From assembly GCA_013290035.1 (NCBI GenBank), contig JABCYT010000148.1, forward strand, positions 1 to 7,488: 7,488 nt of DNA, read 5' to 3'. This document shows positions 1 through 5,598 of this stretch, piece after piece. The notes under the pieces were generated by a model, which was not told the origin of the DNA, ran no database searches, and saw only the letters and a program-made list of their open reading frames with translations. The DNA is from Alphaproteobacteria bacterium. Lineage in GTDB: Bacteria > Pseudomonadota > Alphaproteobacteria > Reyranellales > Reyranellaceae. Positions within the stretch are counted from its first letter, which is position 1. Every line of letters begins with the position of its first letter. Made by a program: the position numbers and the translations under genes.

Positions 1-403
1 TGCCGGACTGGCGATCGAGGAACGGCGCCACCTGCATGTGCTCGGCGATCTCCTCGATGCGCTGCCCGAGGTTCTTCACGCCGTAGAGCCGGCCGTAGAA
101 CAGCAGATTCTGACGCACCGTCAGGCGATGCGGCAGGTCGACATAAGGCGAGGAGAAGTTCATGCGCGGCAGGGCGGCATAGCGGCGCTTCAGCATGTCG
201 ACGCCCAGCACATGGATCTCGCCCGCCGTCGGCTCGAGCAGTCCCAGCAGCATGGCGATGGTCGTGGTCTTGCCGGCGCCGTTGCCGCCCAGCAGACCGA
301 GCACCGCGCCGCGCCGCACGGAGAAGGTCAGATCGTCGACTGCGACGATCTCGCCGTACACCTTGCGCAGGTGCCGGACGTCGATGGAGAGGGTGTCGGA
401 CAT
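1..403 (-). CDS. ABC transporter ATP-binding protein (ABC-2 type), 3' part missing
   Basis: This is the nucleotide-binding subunit of an ABC transporter, which would hydrolyse ATP at the cytoplasmic face of the inner membrane to drive a partner permease. Only the first 134 residues are in the window; the signature, Walker B and H-loop lie beyond the left edge. Visible are the N-terminal strands with an aromatic A-loop (KVYGEIVAVDDLTF, residues 14-27), a Walker A GGNGAGKTT at 39-47 with lysine 45, and an LTVRQNL helix at 94-100. A glycine replaces the usual proline of GPNGAGKTT. The usual Q-loop glutamine is not evident: the segment reads NFSSPYVDLP (82-91), which I recall from a subset of COG1131 ATPases fused to or paired with ABC-2 permeases. 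The start MSDTLSID lies 7 bases after the aminotransferase stop, suggesting co-transcription and translational coupling. The substrate cannot be told from this fragment. Confidence 0.93.
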   Translation of the reverse strand, partial: MSDTLSIDVRHLRKVYGEIVAVDDLTFSVRRGAVLGLLGGNGAGKTTTIAMLLGLLEPTAGEIHVLGVDMLKRRYAALPRMNFSSPYVDLPHRLTVRQNLLFYGRLYGVKNLGQRIEEIAEHMQVAPFLDRQSG

Positions 404-410
404 GGCCGCA

Positions 411-1607
411 TCATAGCGCCTTGATCGCGGCTTCGATGCGGTCGAGGCCTTTGCTCAGCCGTTCCGCGCCGGAGGCGAAACAGAGACGCACATTGCCCTC
501 GCCGCCCGGCCCGAACGCCTCGCCCGGCGCCAGGCCCACCTTGTAGTCCTTCGCCAGGCTCTTGCAGAAGGCCATGGTGTCGCTCACGCCGTCGACCGCG
601 AAAAAGGCATAGAACGCCGCCTCGGCCCGCGCGATGGTGATGCGCGGATGGGCCGACAGGCGCTGGAAGACCAGCTCGCCGCCGGCCCGGCAGCGCTCGA
701 CCATCTCGGCGATGAAGCCGTCGCCCTTTTCGAGGGCCGCGATCGCTCCGCGCTGCAGGAAATGCGGCACGCCCGACGTGTTGATCTGCACCAGCTTGGC
801 GAATTGATCACCCAGGCAGGCAGGATGCGTCAGCCAGCCGACCCGCCAGCCCGTCATGGCCCACGGCTTGGAAAAGGAGTTGAGCACGATCAGCGGATCG
901 TCCGGCCCGGCCTGTTCCAGGAACGAGGGCGCGACAGACCGCGTGTAGATCAGGCGCGCATAGACCTCGTCGGCCATGATCCACACGCCGCGCTTCTTCG
1001 CGAAGTCGAGCAGCGCGCGCTGCTCGTCGGAACTCATCGTCCAACCCGTGGGATTGCCCGGCGAATTGACGAAGATCGCGCGCGTACGATCGTCGACCGT
1101 GTCGAACACCTTCTGCAGGTCGAGGGCCCAGCGGCCGTCGGGTTTGCGGTCGAGCGCCACATATTTGGGCTCGCCACGGACCAGCCGGGTTGCCGAGGTG
1201 ATGTTCGGCCAGATCGGCGAGACGATGACGATGTTGTCGCCGGGATCGAGCAGAAGCTGGCACGACAGCAGGATCGCCTGCATGCCGCCCGTCGTGACCG
1301 TCAGGCGGTCGGCGGGGCATTTGATGCCGTAAAGGCGTTCCGTGTAGGCCGCGAGGGCCGCGCGCAGCTCGGGGATGCCGCGCTGCCAGGTATAGAACGT
1401 CTCGCCGGCCTGCAGGCCCTTGGCCGCCGCGTCGCGCACGAAGTCGGGCGTCACGAGGTCGCCCTCGCCGAACCACAGCGGCACCACCTCGGGATCGCCG
1501 AATACGCTCATCGACACTTCGGCGATCGGCGTTTCGGAGAGGCCGGCAATGGGCCCGCTCAGCGTCGCGCCCAAGCCTGGCAGGTGGAGACGGGAAGCGC
1601 TTTGCAT
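411..1607 (-). CDS. Class I/II pyridoxal-phosphate aminotransferase
   Basis: A complete 398-residue fold-type I PLP enzyme of the aspartate/aromatic aminotransferase group (COG0436), expected in the cytoplasm and moving an amino group between an amino acid and a 2-oxo acid. The catalytic set is intact: TTGGMQA for the cofactor phosphate (105-111), tryptophan 133 in PIWPN stacking on the ring, asparagine 185 in NSPGNPTG, aspartate 213 and tyrosine 216 in MADEVYARL, lysine 247 in NSFSKPWAMTGWRVGW forming the Schiff base, and arginine 374 in NVRLCFA binding the substrate carboxylate. Length is normal for the family. The start is the first ATG after an in-frame TAG (1617-1619); a start at Met33 would lose the N-terminal arm. 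The specific substrate is not deducible. It lies upstream of the ABC ATPase on the same strand and faces away from the lipoprotein gene at 1741. Confidence 0.95.
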   Translation of the reverse strand: MQSASRLHLPGLGATLSGPIAGLSETPIAEVSMSVFGDPEVVPLWFGEGDLVTPDFVRDAAAKGLQAGETFYTWQRGIPELRAALAAYTERLYGIKCPADRLTVTTGGMQAILLSCQLLLDPGDNIVIVSPIWPNITSATRLVRGEPKYVALDRKPDGRWALDLQKVFDTVDDRTRAIFVNSPGNPTGWTMSSDEQRALLDFAKKRGVWIMADEVYARLIYTRSVAPSFLEQAGPDDPLIVLNSFSKPWAMTGWRVGWLTHPACLGDQFAKLVQINTSGVPHFLQRGAIAALEKGDGFIAEMVERCRAGGELVFQRLSAHPRITIARAEAAFYAFFAVDGVSDTMAFCKSLAKDYKVGLAPGEAFGPGGEGNVRLCFASGAERLSKGLDRIEAAIKAL

Positions 1608-1626
1608 GCACCGGACCTAGCGCATC

Positions 1627-1648
1627 GGCGGCGCTTTCGCCAGCCGCC
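1627..1648. repeat. GGCGGC/GCCGCC inverted repeat in the divergent gap
   Basis: A perfect 6-base inverted repeat (1627-1632 and 1643-1648) with a 10-base loop. It would fold in the 5' leader of the aminotransferase message about 20 bases before its ATG. No T-run follows on either strand, so it is not a canonical terminator. In DNA this GC-rich it may be chance. Confidence 0.3.
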
Positions 1649-1664
1649 GACATGCCGACAATTG

Positions 1665-1694
1665 TTGACGGTGAGGCCAAGCCTGACTTATCGC
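1665..1694 (+). promoter_or_regulatory. Possible sigma-70 promoter of the lipoprotein-CHR transcript
   Basis: A TTGACG (1665-1670) matching the -35 consensus at five of six bases is followed after 18 bases by TATCGC (1689-1694), a weak -10. The element sits 47 bases before the ATG at 1741 in the divergent gap. The first base of the -35 overlaps the 8-base palindrome ACAATTGT (1658-1665), which could be part of an operator. The -35 is good and the -10 poor, so this is only a candidate. Confidence 0.33.
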
Positions 1695-1740
1695 TAGTGG
1701 GGCGTGCCCTGCGGACGGAAGTAGGCGGACGAAAGCCCCG

Positions 1741-2031
1741 ATGAAGCGCCTTGCTCTTGCATTGTCGATCGCCGGCGTGGCTGCCGGCTGCGCCGTGCCG
1801 GCCAAGAACATGGATCGCGTCCAGGCCGGCATGAGCAAGGATCAGGTGCAGTCCATCATGGGCCAGCCCATCGCCGAAACCCATTCACCCGGCAAGGAAT
1901 GCGCCTACTACGAGCTGCTCAAGGATTTCTGGAGCCGCGTGCCGTGGAGCCTCTCCGACCGCTATTACGTCTGCTACGACGACGGCAAGGTCGAATCCTT
2001 CGGCAAGGTCGGCGCGCCAACGTCTGGATGA
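1741..2031 (+). CDS. Small BamE/OmlA-like outer-membrane lipoprotein
   Basis: A 96-residue protein with a lipoprotein signal: MKR, a hydrophobic stretch, then lipobox VAAGC with cysteine 17 as the lipidated residue. The next residue is alanine rather than aspartate, so sorting to the outer membrane is expected. The mature part contains MDRVQAGMSKDQVQSIMGQP (24-43), the hallmark of the SmpA/OmlA/BamE fold (helix with GMSKDQV followed by a GxP turn), then aromatic strands ending in YYVCYDDGKV. Cysteines 54 and 78 could form a disulfide in the periplasm. True BamE assists beta-barrel assembly, but many small lipoproteins share this fold, so that role is not assigned. A GGCGGA (1724-1729) 11 bases upstream may serve as a ribosome site. 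It is followed 42 bases later by the CYTH-like gene with no terminator between, so co-transcription is likely. Confidence 0.87.
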   Translation: MKRLALALSIAGVAAGCAVPAKNMDRVQAGMSKDQVQSIMGQPIAETHSPGKECAYYELLKDFWSRVPWSLSDRYYVCYDDGKVESFGKVGAPTSG

Positions 2032-2062
2032 CAGGCCCGCGAGCGCGCGATACGGTAAAGGC

Positions 2063-2068
2063 AGGGAG
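2063..2068 (+). promoter_or_regulatory. Strong ribosome binding site AGGGAG
   Basis: AGGGAG lies 5 bases before the ATG at 2074 and fixes this as the start of the CYTH-like protein rather than Met9 downstream. Confidence 0.75.
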
Positions 2069-2073
2069 TAGGT

Positions 2074-3024
2074 ATGACAGTCGACACCAAAGAAGCGATG
2101 CTGCAGACCTGGCTGGCCGAGCAGTATAGCTCCATCTACGCTGACGGACGCCGCAGCGACGAGATAGGCTACCTGCAGTGCAAGCTGATCCTGAAGCCCG
2201 ACCGCTTCACTTCGGCCCACGTCTTCAAGGAATTCGCCGGCCTGGTCCAGCGCGCCGCCGAAAAGACCGGCGTCGGCTACCAACACACGCCGAAATCGCA
2301 GCAGCGGCCCGAGGTGCGCGAGGTGCTGTTCCTCGATACCGGCGGATTCCACCTCTACAACAACGCCTTCATCGTGCGCCGGCGTATTGCCTACGAGGAC
2401 GGCTTCGCGATCGGCGATCCCGAGATCGTCTTCAAGTATCGCAGTGACGACATGGCGAAGGCCCAGGCGATCGACGTGCGGCCGCGCATCGACGGCAAGT
2501 ACAAGATCAAGTTCAAGCTCGAGGTGATGCCGCTCAAGGAGCGGATCGGCGGCATGCGGCGGCTGCTTTCGCACAATGTCGAGTTCGGCCTCAGCCAGGC
2601 GCCCCAGGCGGAACGCGTCGTGATGGCCTCGCTCGGCCACATGTCGTTGCCCGAGCTCGCCAGCATCTTCCCGCCGCTGGCCACGATCTCGTGCGACGGT
2701 CCGGACGACGTATCGCTGGTCAATCAGTGTATCGTCGAGGAGCTGTTGCAGGACATCTGCCTGCTCGATTTCGGCCACCACTCGGCCGCCACCGCCAATC
2801 TCGCTTTGTGGCGCTCGCGCGGCGACCATCACCCCTTCGTCGGCGAGTTTGCCTATCAGCTCCACTTCGACGGGCCCACCGGCATCAGTCCCAAGTCGCT
2901 GCAGGCCTGCGAGCGCTTCTTCCTGGAGCTGCAGCAGGTTTCGGCTGACTGGCTGGCGCTCACCACGACCAAGACCGGCGCGGTCTACCGCCTGAAGGGC
3001 AACCCTCCTCAAGCGCACGAATGA
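2074..3024 (+). CDS. Uncharacterised protein resembling the CYTH/triphosphate-tunnel fold
   Basis: A 316-residue soluble protein with no signal peptide or membrane segment. I do not recognise a characterised homologue. The pattern of motifs resembles CYTH/VTC triphosphate-tunnel enzymes: an N-terminal strand with lysine 37 in QCKLIL, where the family has ExExK; VLFLDTGGFHLYNNAFIVRRR (84-104) resembling the family's strand 'FDTPxxxLxxxGxxLRxRR'; EIVFKYRS (117-124) resembling the 'TLK' strand; KYKIKFKLEV (142-151) resembling a charged tunnel strand; and GEFAYQLHF (257-265) resembling the C-terminal 'ExE' strand. Family members bind triphosphates or polyphosphate with a metal. Here several acidic positions of the N-terminal ExExK are replaced, so catalysis is doubtful. 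The ATG is set by AGGGAG. The stop overlaps the start of the first chromate-transporter half (ATGA, 3021-3024), which suggests translational coupling. Coding is certain; the fold call is an inference from motif order. Confidence 0.9.
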   Translation: MTVDTKEAMLQTWLAEQYSSIYADGRRSDEIGYLQCKLILKPDRFTSAHVFKEFAGLVQRAAEKTGVGYQHTPKSQQRPEVREVLFLDTGGFHLYNNAFIVRRRIAYEDGFAIGDPEIVFKYRSDDMAKAQAIDVRPRIDGKYKIKFKLEVMPLKERIGGMRRLLSHNVEFGLSQAPQAERVVMASLGHMSLPELASIFPPLATISCDGPDDVSLVNQCIVEELLQDICLLDFGHHSAATANLALWRSRGDHHPFVGEFAYQLHFDGPTGISPKSLQACERFFLELQQVSADWLALTTTKTGAVYRLKGNPPQAHE

Positions 3025-3596
3025 GCGAGCAAGCCGCGTCATCAGCGCCGCCTCGGCCGTCACTGGGCAGGATCTTCTGGGTCTTCCTGGTCATGGGCGC
3101 CACCAGCCTGGGCGGCGGCGTGGTCGGCTACCTGCGCACCGGCCTGGTCGTGCGCCAACGCTGGCTGGACGACGTCGCCTTTGTCGAACTTCTGTCGATC
3201 AGCCAGACCCTGCCCGGGCTCAACGCCACCAACATGGCGATCCTGGTCGGCGATCGCCTGCGTGGCGGATGGGGCGCTCTGGCGGCAATGCTGGGCATGT
3301 GTCTTCCCGGCGCGGCGCTCATGACCGCGGCGGCGTACGCCTATGGCGCCGGCGGCGACCATCCCTGGTCGCAAGCCTTCTTGCGCGGCATCGCCGCCGG
3401 CGCCGTCGGCCTGATTCTGGTGGTGATGGTGGAGCTCGGCGCCAAGGTGCTGAAGACCGCTGCCGACTACATCTTCGTGCTCGCAACGGCGGCCGCGGTC
3501 GCGGGCTTCGGGGTCAAGGTGCCCTATGCCCTGGTGGTCGCCGGCGCGCTCGCCATCTGGTGGCACCGCCCGTGCGACAGGCAGGGCAGCAAATGA
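3021..3596 (+). CDS. Chromate transporter family, N-type half (short CHR)
   Basis: A 191-residue membrane protein of the CHR family, whose short forms occur as adjacent N- and C-type genes that together match one long ChrA. Known members export chromate across the inner membrane; many short ones are untested. Visible are a proline-rich cytoplasmic start, a first hydrophobic segment with SLGGGVVGY (29-37), the conserved RQRWLDDVAFVELLSISQTLPG (45-66), and about four more hydrophobic segments to residue 182, then a basic tail. The family's PGP motif after the FxELxxxxQxxPGP stretch reads PGLN here (65-68), while the partner keeps PGP. It starts inside the stop of the CYTH-like gene and ends inside the start of its partner, both as ATGA, so the three should be made in fixed proportion. 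Confidence 0.9.
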   Translation: MSEQAASSAPPRPSLGRIFWVFLVMGATSLGGGVVGYLRTGLVVRQRWLDDVAFVELLSISQTLPGLNATNMAILVGDRLRGGWGALAAMLGMCLPGAALMTAAAYAYGAGGDHPWSQAFLRGIAAGAVGLILVVMVELGAKVLKTAADYIFVLATAAAVAGFGVKVPYALVVAGALAIWWHRPCDRQGSK

Positions 3597-4135
3597 AGCA
3601 GCTCGGCGACATCGCGGGGGTCTTCGCCTACCTCTCGCTGCTCACCGTCGGCGGCGGCATGGCGGCGTTCCCCGAGCTCAAGACGCTCTCGGTCGATACC
3701 TATCACTGGATAACGTTTCCCGAGCTGCTGCACTTCTACAGCCTGGGGCAGCTGGCGCCCGGCCCCAACATGATGATGGTGGCTTCGATCGGCGCCGTGG
3801 TCGCGGGCCTGCCGGGTGCGGCGGTGGCGTTGGTTGCCTTCTTCCTGCCCACCGGCCTCCTGACCTTCGGGGTCGGCCGCCTGTGGATCCATCTCGCCGC
3901 CTGGCGCTGGCGGCCGGCCATCCAGGTCGGGCTGGGCTCGGTCGCCGTCGGCCTGGTGCTGGCCGGCGCCGTCATCATGGGCCGCGGCGCGCTCACCGAT
4001 GTCCTCTACGTGGCGCTGGCCGTCGTCGTGTTCTTCCTGCTGCTGAAGACCCAAATCAATCCGGCCTATCCGATCGTCGCGTCGGGCCTGATCGGCGTGC
4101 TGGCGCACTGGCTCGAATACACGCCGACGACCTAG
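3593..4135 (+). CDS. Chromate transporter family, C-type half (short CHR)
   Basis: A 180-residue membrane protein, partner of the preceding half. The start is the ATG at 3593, inside the upstream stop codon; the reading frame is open further upstream but only as a shadow of the previous gene. Family features are LLTVGGGMAAFPELK (16-30), an LLHFYSLGQLAPGPNMMMVASIG block (45-67) with an intact PGP at 56-58, and LPGAAVALVAFFLPTGLLTFG (73-93), followed by three further hydrophobic segments. Paired CHR halves usually insert in opposite orientations and work as a heterodimer; that is known for the family and assumed here. The TAG stop (4133-4135) overlaps the convergent MORN gene's stop, leaving no room for a terminator. 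Confidence 0.92.
   Translation: MKQLGDIAGVFAYLSLLTVGGGMAAFPELKTLSVDTYHWITFPELLHFYSLGQLAPGPNMMMVASIGAVVAGLPGAAVALVAFFLPTGLLTFGVGRLWIHLAAWRWRPAIQVGLGSVAVGLVLAGAVIMGRGALTDVLYVALAVVVFFLLLKTQINPAYPIVASGLIGVLAHWLEYTPTT
4132..4135. other. CTAG serving as stop codon on both strands
   Basis: The palindrome CTAG holds the TAG of the plus-strand chromate-transporter half (4133-4135) and the TAG of the minus-strand MORN gene (4132-4134). The two convergent genes therefore overlap by four bases, and each transcript must run into the other gene before ending. Confidence 0.9.
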
Positions 4136-4698
4136 CGGCCCACGACCTTTCCCGCCTTTGCGATCCCAGCCGGGTCGCAGGAATTACGCGGCACGCCGAT
4201 CGCGGCAACCTTCCCGCCGGCGCCGAGGCAGCCCTTGTTCCACTCGCCGGCCAACGTCTCGCCCTCGATCTGGGCGACGCCGTAGCCCTGCGGCACGTCG
4301 TCGGCATAAAGGCCATCGAAGCGGACGGTCTCGTTCCAAACGTAGTGGCCCTCGCCCTCCCGCTTGCCGTCCCGGTAGGTCCCGGTGAAGTGATCGATGG
4401 GCCGACCGTGCTCGAACCACTGCGCCTCGCCACGGCCGGTCGGAAGGCCGGCATGGCAAGCACCCTTCCAAACGACCGCGTCTTCAGGTTCCGGGTGCCA
4501 GTCCCACATGCGGCAACCCGCCTCCGTATCGAACAGCCAGGTGCCGCTGTCGCAAGGTTGGGTCCAGCTGATCTGCAGCGAATCCGGTTCGCCCGGCGGG
4601 CAATCGGGCTTGGCCTGCGTCAGGGCAACCTGCTGCGCAAATGCAGGCCCACCGGCCAGCAGCAGGACAGAGGTAATTATGACAGGTAGAATTCGCAT
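4132..4698 (-). CDS. Secreted cysteine-rich MORN-repeat protein
   Basis: A 188-residue exported protein of unknown function. The chosen start, MRILPVIITSVLLLAGG, gives a clear Sec signal with probable cleavage after AFA at residue 21; an in-frame ATG at 4782 would add 28 residues before it and is less likely. The C-terminal half carries MORN-like repeats: WKGACHAGLPTGRGEAQW (77-94), FTGTYRDGKREGEGHYVW (104-121), FDGLYADDVPQGYGVAQI (128-145) and a degenerate LAGEWNKGCLGAGG (149-162). MORN repeats form a beta-rod that often binds lipids or proteins. The mature part has six cysteines (33, 49, 62, 81, 157, 174), an even number consistent with periplasmic disulfides. Its leader contains a GCCGCC/GGCGGC hairpin. 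It converges on the CHR pair and shares the CTAG at 4132-4135 with it. Confidence 0.85.
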   Translation of the reverse strand: MRILPVIITSVLLLAGGPAFAQQVALTQAKPDCPPGEPDSLQISWTQPCDSGTWLFDTEAGCRMWDWHPEPEDAVVWKGACHAGLPTGRGEAQWFEHGRPIDHFTGTYRDGKREGEGHYVWNETVRFDGLYADDVPQGYGVAQIEGETLAGEWNKGCLGAGGKVAAIGVPRNSCDPAGIAKAGKVVGR

Positions 4699-4711
4699 GG
4701 AGCGCCCCGGC

Positions 4712-4726
4712 GCCGCCTTTGGCGGC
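4712..4726. repeat. GC-rich hairpin in the MORN gene leader
   Basis: GCCGCC (4712-4717) and GGCGGC (4721-4726) are separated by TTT. On the minus strand this forms a tight hairpin 13 bases upstream of the ATG at 4698, next to where ribosomes would bind. It could dampen translation; no switch mechanism is evident. Confidence 0.4.
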
Positions 4727-4794
4727 TGTATGGGAAGAACGCCTAGACCCGGCGACGAGTTGCCATCATTTCGGCTCGGCATCTTGTCGCCGTC

Positions 4795-4812
4795 AGGTCT
4801 CAAATAAGACCT
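4795..4812. repeat. AGGTCT-CAAATA-AGACCT inverted repeat in divergent gap
   Basis: A perfect 6-base inverted repeat around an A/T-rich 6-base centre, in the gap between the divergent MORN and NnrU-like genes. Size and position suit an operator for a dimeric regulator. It is flanked by a second pair, CTCCCC (4811-4816) and GGGGAG (4847-4852), enclosing a GTGAG/CGCAC imperfect repeat (4830-4841). No known regulator consensus is matched. Confidence 0.4.
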
Positions 4813-4866
4813 CCCCAGGGCAGAAAATGTGAGTTTTCGCACCTCCGGGGAGCGACACACCGAATG

Positions 4867-4875
4867 TGCTATCTT
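4867..4875 (+). promoter_or_regulatory. Candidate extended -10 element of the NnrU-like gene
   Basis: TGCTATCTT is an extended -10 (TGN plus TATCTT, four of six matches to TATAAT). Counting from it, transcription would start at about 4882, exactly the A of the preferred ATG, giving a leaderless message. No good -35 is visible at 16-18 bases upstream. Confidence 0.35.
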
Positions 4876-4881
4876 TGGTCG

Positions 4882-5454
4882 ATGGGCATCCTGATCCTCG
4901 GCTTGATCCTTTTCCTCGGTATCCACACCCTCACCACCACGCGCGCGGCGCGCGCGGCCGTGATCGGCCGACTGGGCGAAGGCCCCTACAAGGGGCTCTA
5001 CTCACTGATATCGGCGGTCGGCCTGGTGCTGATCGTCTGGGGCTTCAGCCGCTATCGCAGCGCCGGTTACATCGAGGTGTGGAATCCGCCCTTCGCGATC
5101 TTCCATCCTATTGCACTGGTGCTGCTGTGGCTCGCCTTCGTGGCGCTGGCTTCGGCCTACGCGCCACCCAGCAAGATCAAGGCCACGCTGCGTCATCCCA
5201 TGCTGGTCGCCGTCAAGATCTGGGCGCTTTCTCACTTGCTGGTGAATGGCGATGTGGGCTCGATGCTGCTGTTCGGCGCCCTGCTTGCCTGGGCCATCTA
5301 CGATCGCATTGCCGTCAAGCGACGCGGCGATGCGGGCGCCCCGCCGGTTGCAGGCTTCGGTCGCAACGATGCGTTCGTGGTCGCGATCGGCACCGTGGCT
5401 TACTTCGCCGTCCTCTGGCTGCACGAATCGTTGATCGGCGTCGCCGCCGTTTAG
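4882..5454 (+). CDS. NnrU family integral membrane protein
   Basis: A 190-residue inner-membrane protein. It matches the NnrU family, first linked to nitric-oxide-responsive denitrification genes but widespread in alphaproteobacteria without them. Visible are about five or six hydrophobic segments (near 1-20, 39-57, 72-92, 107-141, 164-182), GIHTL (13-17), a GEGPYKGLYSLIS block (32-44), the hallmark RHPML...WALSHLLVNGD (104-124), and a C-terminal WLHESL (179-184). Histidines 14, 105, 118 and 181 recur in the family and may bind haem or act in chemistry; that is inference. The start MGILILGLILFLG fits other members; an ATG at 4864 with GGGGAG 11 bases upstream would add six residues. No denitrification gene or FNR-type box is seen nearby. 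A hairpin covers its stop codon. Confidence 0.9.
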   Translation: MGILILGLILFLGIHTLTTTRAARAAVIGRLGEGPYKGLYSLISAVGLVLIVWGFSRYRSAGYIEVWNPPFAIFHPIALVLLWLAFVALASAYAPPSKIKATLRHPMLVAVKIWALSHLLVNGDVGSMLLFGALLAWAIYDRIAVKRRGDAGAPPVAGFGRNDAFVVAIGTVAYFAVLWLHESLIGVAAV

Positions 5455-5459
5455 GCGGC
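5443..5459 (+). other. Hairpin over the NnrU-like stop codon
   Basis: GCCGCC (5443-5448) pairs with GGCGGC (5454-5459) around GTTTA, with the TAG stop at the loop's edge. No T-run follows (AAGTTGCAG), so it is at best a weak terminator or an RNA-end stabiliser. Confidence 0.35.
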
Positions 5460-5570
5460 AAGTTGCAGCACGGTTTATGCGCGCAATCATGGGCTCGTGA
5501 ACGGGCTCACCACAAAGCCGCCGCAATGCTCGTCAGGATGGCGCGCGTCCGCAAGGACACGTCGTAAAAG

Positions 5571-5579
5571 TAGTATAGT
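5571..5579 (+). promoter_or_regulatory. Candidate -10 region of the PepSY-like gene
   Basis: TAGTATAGT holds two overlapping -10-like hexamers, TAGTAT (5571-5576) and TATAGT (5574-5579), in an unusually A/T-rich patch of this GC-rich window. The first would place the transcript start near 5583, the first base of the AAGGAG ribosome site. No convincing -35 is seen. Confidence 0.4.
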
Positions 5580-5582
5580 AAC

Positions 5583-5588
5583 AAGGAG
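5583..5588 (+). promoter_or_regulatory. Ribosome binding site AAGGAG
   Basis: AAGGAG sits 10 bases before the ATG at 5599. It supports that start over an in-frame ATG at 5497, whose extra 34 residues are basic and would bury the signal peptide. Confidence 0.75.
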
Positions 5589-5598
5589 AGCAACCAAA

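Noticed and set aside
648..1697. Long plus-strand open frame opposite the aminotransferase
   Set aside because: It is the antisense shadow of a complete aminotransferase with all catalytic residues; its translation is rich in Arg, His and Asp with no domain.
2028..2129. Tiny open frame starting at the ATGA overlapping the lipoprotein stop
   Set aside because: It encodes 33 arginine-rich residues in the shadow frame and runs through the ribosome site of the next gene.
1885..3063. 392-codon minus-strand open frame opposite the lipoprotein and CYTH-like genes
   Set aside because: It is an antisense shadow produced by high GC at third positions. The plus-strand genes have lipobox, ribosome site and motif support.
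4784..4797. FNR/NnrR-like box upstream of the NnrU-like gene
   Set aside because: Only the left TTG half fits; the right half TCAGG does not match ATCAA.
4829..4843. CRP-like site TGTGA near 4829
   Set aside because: The right half reads GCACC instead of TCACA; too weak to call.
4699..4926. N-terminal extension of the MORN protein (starts at 4926 or 4782)
   Set aside because: It would place up to 76 polar residues before an excellent signal peptide and overlap the NnrU-like gene start.
4939..4958. Alternating CG tract that could form Z-DNA
   Set aside because: It lies inside the NnrU-like gene and simply encodes Arg-Ala repeats in GC-rich codons.
5497..5598. Upstream start for the PepSY-like protein
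   Set aside because: The 34 added residues are basic and of low quality; AAGGAG and the signal peptide support 5599.
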